Shown here piece after piece: positions 39,372 to 48,067 of a stretch of DNA of 64,000 bases. The translations under genes were made by a program, and so were the position numbers. The notes below the pieces were generated by a model that worked only from the letters and a program-made list of their open reading frames with translations, was not told where the DNA came from and ran no database searches. The first letter of the stretch is position 1, and every line of letters begins with the position of its first letter. This DNA comes from Spirosoma fluviale. GTDB lineage: Bacteria; Bacteroidota; Bacteroidia; Cytophagales; Spirosomataceae. Location of the stretch: the NCBI RefSeq assembly GCF_900230225.1, contig NZ_OCNH01000002.1, positions 807,844-871,843 of the forward strand, given 5' to 3'.

Positions 39372-42233
39372 TCATCGCAGTAGCTCATCAAACGTAATGC
39401 TCAGATAATATAACCCACCGATACGGGCCAGGCCATACCCCTGAGCGTAATATTGGTTCAGGATATTAGTCCCACCCAGCTTCACGACCGATTTGAAGGT
39501 GGGTACTTTGTACGAAACCTGGGCGTCTAAACTGGTCCAGGAGGGCAACCAGATGTCACCGGCCGTTGTACCTTGCTCAACCCACATTCTGTCTGTCCAG
39601 CGATAGGTGAGGGTAGCTCCCAGCCGGTCTGTCAAGCGCGAGTTGCTTAGGGTAATGTTGTAGCGGTTTTCCGGCGAGATAAAGAAGTTACGCCCCTTCT
39701 GTGAAACTTCCGGATTGCTCATCTTTCGTTTTATGATCGGGTTTCCTGCATTGTCGTTGATTACGTTCCCCTGGGCATCGCGTAGCGTAACAGTACCCAC
39801 TTGATAAGCGTAGTTGCCGCTGATGGTGAATCCCCGCCCCAGACCGTACTCCGACCCGATTCCCCAGCCATTCACGAAAATCTCGTTGAAGTTGTTGAAG
39901 TTGATTTGTAGTGTCCGATAGGCGTTTGACGAGAAGTCAGAAATCTGCCCATTCGTAGGTTGGTAAAAGCTCTGCGCGGCAATGAAATCCGTGTATTTGC
40001 TGTGGAAATAGAAAGCGTCGACATAAAGTCGGTTCTGGATCAACGTTTTGTAGCCAACCTCCCACGTCTTTATCTTCTCCGTGGTGAAGTTTGCCGGATT
40101 GTAAGCCCTGGTACGAAGCTGCGCTTCCGATAGACGCCCGGCCGAAAAATCCCTGACATCGCTGTCCAGATAAGCCGGGTTTGAAAAGAGTTGTGCCGAC
40201 TCAGCCGCCAGTTGCGAACCACCCACATCGCCCCCTCTACCGGTGGCCGGAACGGCAAATAGTTGTCCGGGCGATGGGTTTCGGAAGGCCGATTGCCAGG
40301 AGCCACGGAAATTATGCGGCCCAACGCTCACCACAGCCGATGCGCGAGGGGTGAAGCCACCCTTAAAATACTGGTTCTTGTCGTACCGAATAGCGACTGT
40401 TGGTTTTACCGTTAACAAGGTGCTTATTTTTAGTTCTTTGGCCGCCTGCACATACGCTCCGTATTCGTTAATGGTGTATTCCGAACCATCCGCTTTCAAT
40501 GTTACGGCGGTTCCGCCTGTGTTCAGCACGTAATGACGGATGCTGCCCCCTGCAATCACCTCGGCTACATTGTTGAGCGCTTTCGTGAAATTGTACATGC
40601 CTTCATAGTGCCACATAGCAGAGTTGTCGCGGAACCGGGTTCCTCTGGCGCCTTTGTAGCCGGGTACGGTGTCAGTATTGTAAGTGTTGGCAAACGCGTC
40701 CCGAACAAGGTTGAATCGGTCCGAGCCGGGCAGGAAGCGGCCCCGGTCGGCGGTATTGCGGGCTTCGCCTATGCTAACTTTGTTTTCTACGTAAGCCTGG
40801 CCAAATTCAGCGGCCCACTGGTTTAATGATTTCCAGCTGTTGTTGATGGCGGCCGCCGTCTGACCTATATTCCAGCCTTCAGCCTGCTGCTGGGTTGTGT
40901 AGGCCCGTACAAAGAAGTTATCGCCCCGCACTTCGGCTTTGAACTGGTGCCGCTGGTAATCCGGAAAATACTCCCGAAAGCCAGCGGTACGAATGAAATT
41001 GCCATTGCCGTAGTACCAGCCCAGCGACGCTTCCATATTACGGGGGAGCTTGTAATGCAGGGATACGTTGGCGCGGTTGTTAAAGACCTTGCCGTTGTTA
41101 CCCAACACATCCAGCTCGGTATAGCCGGTTCGGGTTACGAGCTTATTTTGCAACAGTACATTCGCATAATTGGCCGGGAAACTAAACGCCCCGCCCGCAT
41201 TGATATCATCGCCGTATATATTAACCCCGTCGTACTGAAAATTTGTATTTGGATCGTTGTTGGGAACAAACCCAATGCCGGTCGCCAAACCGCCCCGCGA
41301 AGGGTCAGTCGTGAAAAAATTGGCGCGGGCGCGGGTTGACCGATCGCTGTAATCATCGGCAATGAAATCCGTACCGCTAAGCCGCTGAAAATTGACTTTA
41401 ACAGCGAACCGGGCACCCAGCTGTTTCGCATACCGGATGGCGATGTCGCCGTAGCCTTTCGGCCCGAAGCTCCCTTTGCCGAAGTTGTTGGCGCCAACTT
41501 TTAGCTGAACACTCAAGCCCTGATAGGTAAACGGATTTTTGCTTGTGGTGAGCATCAACCCCTGAAGCGCATCCGGGCCGTATAACGCCGACGAAGCACC
41601 CGGGATCAATTCGATGCTCTCCACATCCAGATCGGAAACACCGGCTACGTTGCCAAAACCAAAGCCGAGACCTGGCGAGCGATTGTCCATCCCATCGGTC
41701 AATTGCAGAAAACGGTTGTTATTGTTAGCGCCAAAACCACGCAGGTTAACGGACTTGAATGTCAGGCTTTGGGTGAGTAAGTCGACGCCTTTCACATTCT
41801 GCAACGCATCGAACGGACTCGTTGCCGGTGACTGCTGAAACTGCCTTGCGCCCAGCTTCTCAACGGTTACGGCGGCTTTCTGAATGTCTTCCGGTACGCG
41901 ACTCGCCGATACAACTACCTCATCCGTCAGAATCGCTTCTTCTGTTAGCCGAATAGCAAGACTACGGAAGTTGTTTCCCCGCACAACGATATCCTGGCGT
42001 TTATAGCCAATGAAGGAAGCGGTTATCGTTAACGGTAGCGATTCACTGGTTTGAAGGGAAAATCGCCCATTGGCCTGGGTAATGGTGCCTGTGTTGGTGC
42101 CCCGAATAATAATTGTAACACCGGCCAGGGGTTGGTCCTTTTCGTCGGTAACTAGCCCCGCCATATTGGTCTGCGCCCAGGATGATAAGGGGCCAAGCAA
42201 CCACAATAATGAGAGTAAAAAATGATGTTTCAT
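39372..42233 (-). CDS. TonB-dependent outer-membrane receptor with CarboxypepD_reg-like domain
   Basis: 953 residues. Signal peptide MKHHFLLSLLWLLGPLSSWAQ; carboxypeptidase-regulatory-like domain at about 25-110 (GLVTDEKDQPLAGVTIIIRGTNTG..FSLQTSE); plug domain from about 115 (EVVVSASRVPEDIQKAAVTVEKLG, NVKGVDL, LTDGMDNRSPGLGFGFGNVAGVSDLDVESIELIPGASSALYGPDALQG); then a long barrel that ends IGGLYYLSITFDELLR. It lacks a SusD neighbour and the SusC-specific features, so it is a general TonB-linked receptor. The substrate is unknown. The neighbouring receptor upstream is separated by a terminator, so the two are independent transcripts. Confidence 0.9.
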   Translation of the reverse strand: MKHHFLLSLLWLLGPLSSWAQTNMAGLVTDEKDQPLAGVTIIIRGTNTGTITQANGRFSLQTSESLPLTITASFIGYKRQDIVVRGNNFRSLAIRLTEEAILTDEVVVSASRVPEDIQKAAVTVEKLGARQFQQSPATSPFDALQNVKGVDLLTQSLTFKSVNLRGFGANNNNRFLQLTDGMDNRSPGLGFGFGNVAGVSDLDVESIELIPGASSALYGPDALQGLMLTTSKNPFTYQGLSVQLKVGANNFGKGSFGPKGYGDIAIRYAKQLGARFAVKVNFQRLSGTDFIADDYSDRSTRARANFFTTDPSRGGLATGIGFVPNNDPNTNFQYDGVNIYGDDINAGGAFSFPANYANVLLQNKLVTRTGYTELDVLGNNGKVFNNRANVSLHYKLPRNMEASLGWYYGNGNFIRTAGFREYFPDYQRHQFKAEVRGDNFFVRAYTTQQQAEGWNIGQTAAAINNSWKSLNQWAAEFGQAYVENKVSIGEARNTADRGRFLPGSDRFNLVRDAFANTYNTDTVPGYKGARGTRFRDNSAMWHYEGMYNFTKALNNVAEVIAGGSIRHYVLNTGGTAVTLKADGSEYTINEYGAYVQAAKELKISTLLTVKPTVAIRYDKNQYFKGGFTPRASAVVSVGPHNFRGSWQSAFRNPSPGQLFAVPATGRGGDVGGSQLAAESAQLFSNPAYLDSDVRDFSAGRLSEAQLRTRAYNPANFTTEKIKTWEVGYKTLIQNRLYVDAFYFHSKYTDFIAAQSFYQPTNGQISDFSSNAYRTLQINFNNFNEIFVNGWGIGSEYGLGRGFTISGNYAYQVGTVTLRDAQGNVINDNAGNPIIKRKMSNPEVSQKGRNFFISPENRYNITLSNSRLTDRLGATLTYRWTDRMWVEQGTTAGDIWLPSWTSLDAQVSYKVPTFKSVVKLGGTNILNQYYAQGYGLARIGGLYYLSITFDELLR

Positions 42234-42271
42234 AGTTGAGTTTCTGGTAAAAGTTGGATACAGATACTAAA

Positions 42272-42318
42272 AAAATACAAAGCTGTGTACGCTAAGTAAA
42301 ATTAGCGTACACAGCTTT
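42272..42318 (-). terminator. Terminator of the FecA/Fiu-like receptor gene
   Basis: Perfect 17-bp stem (42279-42295 with 42302-42318), 6-nt loop. On the minus strand it is followed by TGTATTTTTTT. It lies 104 nt past the stop of the 42423-44990 gene. Confidence 0.8.
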
Positions 42319-42422
42319 CATTAACTTAATAACTTATAATCTGGCACAGGTTACGGAATTCAGAAAGTGTTTGGATTAGCTTTTTCTCCACTTCTGTCTG
42401 CTTACCTGACCCATGCGTGTCG

Positions 42423-44990
42423 TTAAAATGTGTACCGTAATGTAGTGCCGTACGTTCTGGGATCGCCCAGTACAGCCGCGTACTGACCGGCATTACCAGC
42501 TGCGGGCAGTAGTTGTTCAAAGTAATCCTTGTTCGTAAGATTTCGGGACCATAACAGGATCGACACACCATTTGAGGCACGGAAGCCAACCCGCGCGTTC
42601 AGCAGCGTATAGCCGTCGATATTCAGGAAAGCTGAGGGCGATGCGCTCGAAGAGAACGAAGAACGGTAATAGCCATCGACCGCCAGGAAGAACCGGCCAT
42701 CCTGATTTAATAACTTGCCGTTACCAGAAACCTCGCCACCCAGCGAGCCCGACCATTTGGAGATGCCCGGCAGTGCACCACCGGAAATATCCTTGAACGC
42801 TGACTCGCCACCCGTCTCTTCCAGTGGAACAGGAGCATTCTTGAAGGAAACGTACTTACCGTCGGTATAAGAAACGGCTCCGTTTATTGAGAAACGGTTG
42901 TTCACCCGGAGGTTTCCATCAATTTCAACCCCCTGTACCCGCACTTTCTCGGCATTCGCAAGATACCCTCTGTTTACGCCCACTTCAGCGGTTTGAACCT
43001 GCGTCTGGTAATCTTTAATTTCGGTATTGTAGACCGTCACATTAAAGGTTGAACTCGGCGTCGGTTTGGTTTTTACACCAAGCTCGTAATGGGTGACGTA
43101 TTCAGGTTTTACTTTGGCCAAATCAATCAATACAGCACCGTTTGCTGTTGGAAGCCCCCCCAGATTTACCCCAACCGGCTTGTAGCTGTTCGCATAGGTG
43201 GCGTAAGCATTAAACCGTTTGCTAGCCCGGTAAGCAAGGGTTACCTGCCCTGAGAAATTATTGTCCTCAACGCCAAATGCGAATGCCTGATTCGTGTAGA
43301 TAGCGTTCTTGAGCGCAATCAGAGCAGGGTCGGTCGTTTGCAGACCGCCATAAGTTTCGCGCTTGTAGTCGACGTCTTTCTTATCGTAGTTGAAGCGGAT
43401 CCCCGGTAATAAGTGCCACTTGTCGGTGATAGCCCAGTCGATCTGGCCAAACACGGCCGCGCCGATGGTCTTGAGCCGTGATGTCGTTTTGGTGCCAAAG
43501 CCATCGAAAAGCCCCGGCGTTTTCCATAAAGCACTAGTCGAACTCTGCGAGAACCGCCACTGCGCCGAGCCTGATTCTTCCGTCTGAACCGGGTCCGATT
43601 TCAGGTCCTGATCGATAAAGAATACGCCAAAAACACCACTAAGCTTCGACGAAAACTGACCCGCGTACCGAATTTCCTGTGTCCATTGGGCATGCCGCGA
43701 GTTCCCCTGCGACTTGGTCAACACCGGAAGTCCGGTAAAATCCCGGTCGTTGGAAGGGTCCCAAACCCAGTAGCGGTAAGCCGTTGTTGCCGTCAGGGTG
43801 CCGCTGCCGATCTTGGCATCGACGTTTACCGAAACACCACCAAAATCGTTGTTTGACCGCCAGGGGGTATCCGTATCCGTAACGCGGTCGAATGGGTTGG
43901 TGCTCGGGAGTTTATACCCCAGATCGGCAATAATATTGTTGAACTGCCGATAAGCGGCTCGTTTTGTTGTGACAACACCAGCAACCACCGTTGCATAGCC
44001 ATCGGGACGCTGGCGGGAGTTGTCGCCTGCCAGGGTAATCTTCACTTTATCGGATGGCGTATAGAGTAGTTGCCCCCGGTAGCCCAGGTTATTCAGTGTA
44101 TTGGTTGGCTTTAGCGTAGTAATGTTGTAGATGGTTCCGTCGCGCTGAGTCCCCGAAAAAGAGGCTCTAACGGCCAGTTTTTTGCTGATCGGTCCGGTCA
44201 GCGAGGCTTTAGCCTGAATGTAGTTTAGGTTACCATAGCTCACTTCGAAGCTGGCACCGGGCTGAAAGCTTGGGGCGCGGGTCGTAATGTTAAAGGCACC
44301 GGCGGTGGTGTTTTTACCAAACAATGTTCCCTGTGGCCCACGAAGTACTTCGACCTGTTCAATGTCAATAAAATCGAGTGACGTTGCGGCCGGACGGGCA
44401 TAATACACGCCGTCTACGTAAAATCCAACACCGGGGTCGATGCCATCGTTGGTAAGCCCGAAGCTCGAACCCAATCCACGAATGTTGAGCGTCGTGTTCC
44501 GGGCATTAGACGAGTAAAGCTGTACACTCGGAACTAGCTCTTTCAGCCGGTTTACGTTGAATGCACCGGCATCTTCGGCGCGAACGCCACTAACGACCGT
44601 GATCGGAATGGGTACATCCTGAGCCGACTCCTGCCGACGCCGGGAAGTGATTACCACATCTGCTAGCTGATTGGTGCCTTCTTCGAGTCTGATTTCTACA
44701 TTATCGTTGCTCAGAACCACTTCCTGTGTCTGATAACCCAGGTACGATACCGTCACAACAAAGGGAAGTTTTTGGCCAGTAAGCAATGTGAACTGACCAT
44801 TTTGATTAGTAGCTCCCCCGTTTGTTGTCCCTTTAATAACAACTGTTGCGCCAATCAGGCTTTTTTCAGTGCGAGCGTCAATAACTCTACCAGTTATCGT
44901 TGCGTTAATGACAGGGGCATTTTGAGCGGATAGAAGCAGGGGTAGTAGGAAGGCCCCGATTAGAAAAGTGGATGTTAAAATTCGTTTCAT
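42423..44990 (-). CDS. TonB-dependent receptor, siderophore/proteobacterial-type plug, with CarboxypepD_reg-like domain
   Basis: 855 residues. Signal peptide (LTSTFLIGAFLLPLLLSAQ), carboxypeptidase-regulatory-like domain at about 30-110, then a plug RRRQESAQDVPIPITVVSGVRAEDAG..VDGVYYARPAATSLDFIDIEQVEVLRGPQGTLFGKNTTAGAFNI. This QDVPIPITV / GPQGTLFGKNTTAGA wording is common in receptors of sphingomonads and other Proteobacteria, and is unlike the receptor next to it. The barrel ends NLTNKDYFEQLLPAAGNAGQYAAVLGDPRTYGTTLRYTF with a C-terminal Phe. Iron-complex or plant-compound uptake are both possible. An operator-like dyad lies upstream. Confidence 0.9.
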   Translation of the reverse strand: MKRILTSTFLIGAFLLPLLLSAQNAPVINATITGRVIDARTEKSLIGATVVIKGTTNGGATNQNGQFTLLTGQKLPFVVTVSYLGYQTQEVVLSNDNVEIRLEEGTNQLADVVITSRRRQESAQDVPIPITVVSGVRAEDAGAFNVNRLKELVPSVQLYSSNARNTTLNIRGLGSSFGLTNDGIDPGVGFYVDGVYYARPAATSLDFIDIEQVEVLRGPQGTLFGKNTTAGAFNITTRAPSFQPGASFEVSYGNLNYIQAKASLTGPISKKLAVRASFSGTQRDGTIYNITTLKPTNTLNNLGYRGQLLYTPSDKVKITLAGDNSRQRPDGYATVVAGVVTTKRAAYRQFNNIIADLGYKLPSTNPFDRVTDTDTPWRSNNDFGGVSVNVDAKIGSGTLTATTAYRYWVWDPSNDRDFTGLPVLTKSQGNSRHAQWTQEIRYAGQFSSKLSGVFGVFFIDQDLKSDPVQTEESGSAQWRFSQSSTSALWKTPGLFDGFGTKTTSRLKTIGAAVFGQIDWAITDKWHLLPGIRFNYDKKDVDYKRETYGGLQTTDPALIALKNAIYTNQAFAFGVEDNNFSGQVTLAYRASKRFNAYATYANSYKPVGVNLGGLPTANGAVLIDLAKVKPEYVTHYELGVKTKPTPSSTFNVTVYNTEIKDYQTQVQTAEVGVNRGYLANAEKVRVQGVEIDGNLRVNNRFSINGAVSYTDGKYVSFKNAPVPLEETGGESAFKDISGGALPGISKWSGSLGGEVSGNGKLLNQDGRFFLAVDGYYRSSFSSSASPSAFLNIDGYTLLNARVGFRASNGVSILLWSRNLTNKDYFEQLLPAAGNAGQYAAVLGDPRTYGTTLRYTF

Positions 44991-45051
44991 TTAAACTTGT
45001 TGGCGTATAAAATGAGGTGCCGAAGCATACTCCCTATTCTCCCGGTTGTAG

Positions 45052-45077
45052 ATAGACTATTAGTACTTATAGTCTAT
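45052..45077. promoter_or_regulatory. Operator-like dyad upstream of the TonB receptor
   Basis: ATAGACTAT (45052-45060) and ATAGTCTAT (45069-45077) form a perfect 9-bp inverted repeat with an 8-nt spacer, 62 nt before the receptor start codon. Short arms and even spacing suit a dimeric regulator more than a terminator. Confidence 0.45.
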
Positions 45078-45356
45078 TGAATTAATAGGTTATGCAAAAC
45101 AGCACCTTGTTTTTCTGACTTCCAAATAGCTTTATATAAAATCGACCGAATTGGTTTATTATCTTGCCAGGAATCAATAGTATCTTGGAAAGGGTCAATA
45201 AATTGTATCACAACGTTGCATTGATGAAATGCGACTATTTGATTTGTACAAGTCTATAGAGAATAGGGGTAATAGTAAGTGGTTGATAGATAGCTATGTT
45301 CAAAGAAGGGGTATTGTAGGAAAATTCTGATAGTTATATTATCATTTTATCTGATA

Positions 45357-45396
45357 CAAAAAAAGTCGGTTCAATACATAAAGTACCGAACCGACT
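45357..45396 (-). terminator. Terminator of the IrrE-like gene
   Basis: AGTCGGTTC (45364-45372) pairs with GAACCGACT (45388-45396); on the minus strand a run of eight Ts follows. Confidence 0.8.
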
Positions 45397-45420
45397 AAAA
45401 AGACTATTAAGAAGTTTGTG

Positions 45421-46122
45421 TTAGGCCGCGCGGCTACTTTGTGGCCGACGTAATACAGCCGAGCGCAGCGGTTGCGTAGCAGCACGTGCTTCTTCGATTA
45501 CCTGCTCCGACACCATGCCCAGATGGTTTGCCCGTTTCAGGACATAATCGAAAGGCAGGTTAAAATAGTTTGATACTTCACTGCGGAAACTGTCCGGGAA
45601 ACGAGACAACCGCAGACCGAAAAACTTACGCACTTCACTCTCAGGCAGGAGGGCTGCCAGCGCTACACGCTCGGCTTCAACCAGCAATTCCTTACGGACC
45701 GGGTAGAGGTGTTCGAGCCCGATGGAAGCGGCCAGAATGTTCAGAAACAGATTTTTGTACATCGCCGACAGTTCCGCCGGTAAAATGATCCAGCCCTGCT
45801 CCCGAAACTTAGCCGAGAAGCCGGTCAGTCCTTTCTCTCCGCGAATCTCCCCGGCGATCAACTCGTTCGGGAAACGCAGTTGGTTGGCTTCGGTATCGGC
45901 GTCTATCTTCTGAAGCCGGAAAACGATGGCTTCAATGGGGCTTTTGGTGAACAGTAAATCAGCAGGCATGGCACGCGTATTCTCCCACTGATCCGTCATC
46001 TGCATGAACAGACTTTCGTTAACGGGAAGGTTCTCGGCGTTGCCAAGACTGATGAGCATTTGGCGAAAAGCCGCCAGAAAATCAATCTGGAGCTGATTCG
46101 GATTGGAGCGTCCTTTCTTCAT
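45421..46122 (-). CDS. Protein of unknown function, possibly a degenerate ImmA/IrrE-like domain
   Basis: 233 residues without signal peptide or membrane helix, so cytoplasmic. I do not recognise it outright. The segment at about 133-203 (AASIGLEHLY..KELLVEAERVALAALLPESEVRKFF..VSNYFNLPFDYVLKRANHLGMV) follows the order of ImmA/IrrE peptidases: a former HExxH helix, an E-rich helix leading to a LLP segment, then a helix pair ending in R-x-x-x-L-G. The zinc-binding HExxH is absent (ASIGL at that place), so if related it is catalytically dead. It is a single-gene transcript with its own terminator. No toxin, phage or XRE gene is next to it. The family assignment is an inference from a motif order only. 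Confidence 0.6.
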   Translation of the reverse strand: MKKGRSNPNQLQIDFLAAFRQMLISLGNAENLPVNESLFMQMTDQWENTRAMPADLLFTKSPIEAIVFRLQKIDADTEANQLRFPNELIAGEIRGEKGLTGFSAKFREQGWIILPAELSAMYKNLFLNILAASIGLEHLYPVRKELLVEAERVALAALLPESEVRKFFGLRLSRFPDSFRSEVSNYFNLPFDYVLKRANHLGMVSEQVIEEARAATQPLRSAVLRRPQSSRAA

Positions 46123-46250
46123 TCTGATTGAGTTGCCGGACGTTGGTTTTCAGGCCAGAATCCAGCTCATTAGTATGGTTGTTTATTGGTAATTGGGGAG
46201 GTAAATATACACAATAAACCGCTGACTAAAAAGGGGTAACACAAACATAA

Positions 46251-47348
46251 TCAGAACCCCACAACGACTCGTAATCCGGGTGATACTTTCCTGAAAAAGC
46301 CATTCATATACATTTCCGGTTGGACTTTAAAGAGCCCGTTTTGGTACACTGTACCACCTAAACGAATGGTGTTCGAGCTGAAATAACCACCCCGCCGATA
46401 AACGGGAATACCTACGTAAAACGAAGCAAGCTGACGATCGAAGGCCGTGCCCCGACTCTCCTTATGGCTACGGTAAAAAGCTACCCCCACATTAAGGAAA
46501 TCGTTTCTGAATGCCTGAAGAGCACCATCGGGAGTTTGCTGACTAAAAAAGAAATTTGATGTGTATCCAACACCGTAGCTAATTCGATGAAATCGGCTGG
46601 GAATGAATTGAAGATCCAGATTGAATGACGACGCCCATTGGCCCCGGATCAGACCGACGCCAATGCCTGGCTGTATGCTGAGAAACGGGCTACGGGCCAG
46701 TCCGGGTGCCAGGAAAGTAGCTTTTGCATCGGAGTTCTGAATGACGTTAAACGCCATTTTAGGACTCGTTAAATCGTGTCCTTTATACTGTCGTACCGAT
46801 TCGAGTGCCGTCTGTAGCTTTTGATTGACACCGCCGTTACGCAAAAGACGGTCAATATCATGCAGGTTATTGATCAACAGATACACACTAAAATCATCGG
46901 GCGTAGCCTGTAATACTGACGATACCCAAACAACCTGAAGCGTATCCTGACGGGTTTTTAACAGTATTGGTTCATCGCCTTCGCTGAACCGAAAGGCCGT
47001 GGTTGACTCGGGCGTATGGCGGAAGACCAGGGATCGGTCGGTTTCGCCGAGCTTAAACAGGGCATGAGTTGCCCGGGTTGAGCTTTGTGTTGAATCGTCT
47101 ACCTTTCGGAAGTCGGCAACAAACAGCCGTAGTACAGAATCCACATTGGGTCGTGCCTGTACCTGCGCAAATCGATCAAATCCGATGATCAGGGTATTTT
47201 TCTGACCCAGGTCGACTTCAATGTGACTGAGGCCGATGAATTTCCGTTTAGCACCCGGCAGCATTAAGTGTGAGTTTGTAGATGATTGGGACATAGCGGT
47301 CCCAACTATGCTCAGAAGAAGCACAGTGATCAGACAAAATAAGCGCAT
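46251..47348 (-). CDS. Outer-membrane beta-barrel protein of the sigma/anti-sigma operon
   Basis: 365 residues, function unknown. A signal peptide (LFCLITVLLLSIVGTAMSQ) leads to a periplasmic-type half (about 25-215) and a C-terminal half with alternating aromatic strands (ISYGVGYTSNFFF, FLNVGVAFYRSHKE, ASFYVGIPVYRRGGYF) that ends in VSPGLRVVVGF, a C-terminal Phe typical of outer-membrane barrels. It begins 2 nt after the anti-sigma-like gene, so the two are translationally coupled. It could be the target of, or the signal input for, the sigma factor. Confidence 0.7.
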   Translation of the reverse strand: MRLFCLITVLLLSIVGTAMSQSSTNSHLMLPGAKRKFIGLSHIEVDLGQKNTLIIGFDRFAQVQARPNVDSVLRLFVADFRKVDDSTQSSTRATHALFKLGETDRSLVFRHTPESTTAFRFSEGDEPILLKTRQDTLQVVWVSSVLQATPDDFSVYLLINNLHDIDRLLRNGGVNQKLQTALESVRQYKGHDLTSPKMAFNVIQNSDAKATFLAPGLARSPFLSIQPGIGVGLIRGQWASSFNLDLQFIPSRFHRISYGVGYTSNFFFSQQTPDGALQAFRNDFLNVGVAFYRSHKESRGTAFDRQLASFYVGIPVYRRGGYFSSNTIRLGGTVYQNGLFKVQPEMYMNGFFRKVSPGLRVVVGF

Positions 47349-47350
47349 GA

Positions 47351-48067
47351 TTATTGGTTTGGTTTATGAGTTAATGGGAGTGTAAGGGCTGGTCGACTTT
47401 CATCGGATATGGATTCGGTCCGCTCACCTGTACCAATTCTAACGAAGTTTTCGGCAGGATAAAGCTTTGGCCGTGTCTCTTCTTCGGCGCGCAGTTCGTT
47501 GGCGTGAACAACGTTGAATCGTCGTTTCGGTGTAGAAGCTGTTGCCGTTCGCTTATTCAAGTCGGGCTGTTTTTCCTCGCCGGGTAATTCGTTAGTTAAA
47601 AGGGGCAATTCGGCTGGTAAGACAGATAGGGCCAACGGTTCGGTTGATGGCGTCGTTGCTTCCGCTTGCGGGCTGTCGGGCCGATGGGTGTCGCTTCGGG
47701 ACGTTGCCGGATGGCGCTCTTTTTTCGAGAAATAAGCTTCCCTACTGGCTACAGAAGACGCCGGTTCTGGTCGTAATAAGGGTACGTCCGGTTTGAGTTG
47801 GCGGGGTTGATGTACAGCAACGTCAGTTCGGCTGTCAACCCGTTGAGTCAGCCAGTACCCGCTTAACGTTACTCCCGCCAAGCAGGCTGCGGCTATCCAC
47901 CAAGCCATTCCTATCTTTCTCCGCGCAGGAGCCGTTGCCAGCTTAGGGTTCAGTTGACCCCACAACCGTTCCGGGTCGAACGACGAACCGGGTGGTGGCG
48001 AATCGGGCAACTGGCTGAGCGTATGCCGGACCCACTGGTCAAGAGATTCGTCGGGTTTCTGCTTCAT
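47351..48067 (-). CDS. Single-pass membrane protein, probable anti-sigma factor
   Basis: 238 residues. The N-terminal part (DESLDQWVRHTLSQLPDSPPPGSSFDPERLWGQL) is a short cytoplasmic segment, followed by one transmembrane helix (MAWWIAAACLAGVTLSGYWL, about 49-68) and a long Pro/Ser/Thr-rich periplasmic tail. That topology, and a 29-nt overlap with the end of the upstream ECF sigma gene, make an anti-sigma role likely. No zinc-binding anti-sigma motif (HxxxCxxC) is present, and it is not a FecR-type protein. Confidence 0.7.
   Translation of the reverse strand: MKQKPDESLDQWVRHTLSQLPDSPPPGSSFDPERLWGQLNPKLATAPARRKIGMAWWIAAACLAGVTLSGYWLTQRVDSRTDVAVHQPRQLKPDVPLLRPEPASSVASREAYFSKKERHPATSRSDTHRPDSPQAEATTPSTEPLALSVLPAELPLLTNELPGEEKQPDLNKRTATASTPKRRFNVVHANELRAEEETRPKLYPAENFVRIGTGERTESISDESRPALTLPLTHKPNQ

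Larger units (their letters stand above)
45000..45420. other. Regulatory region upstream of the TonB receptor, no gene
   Basis: About 420 bp without a coding frame. It is AT-rich and holds several ATAGA/TCTAT half-sites: the dyad at 45052-45077, TCTATAGA at 45253-45260, and GATAGATAGCTAT near 45284-45297. The right end carries the terminator of the neighbouring gene. No clear TAnnTTTG box was found for the receptor. Confidence 0.6.

Noticed and set aside
42326..42589. Minus-strand frame of 87 residues next to the receptor gene
   Set aside because: It overlaps the last 55 codons of the receptor in another frame and crosses into its 3' untranslated region.
46251..48067. FecR/FecA-type signalling operon
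   Set aside because: The sigma factor is followed by a protein without a FecR domain and by a barrel protein too short for a TonB receptor.
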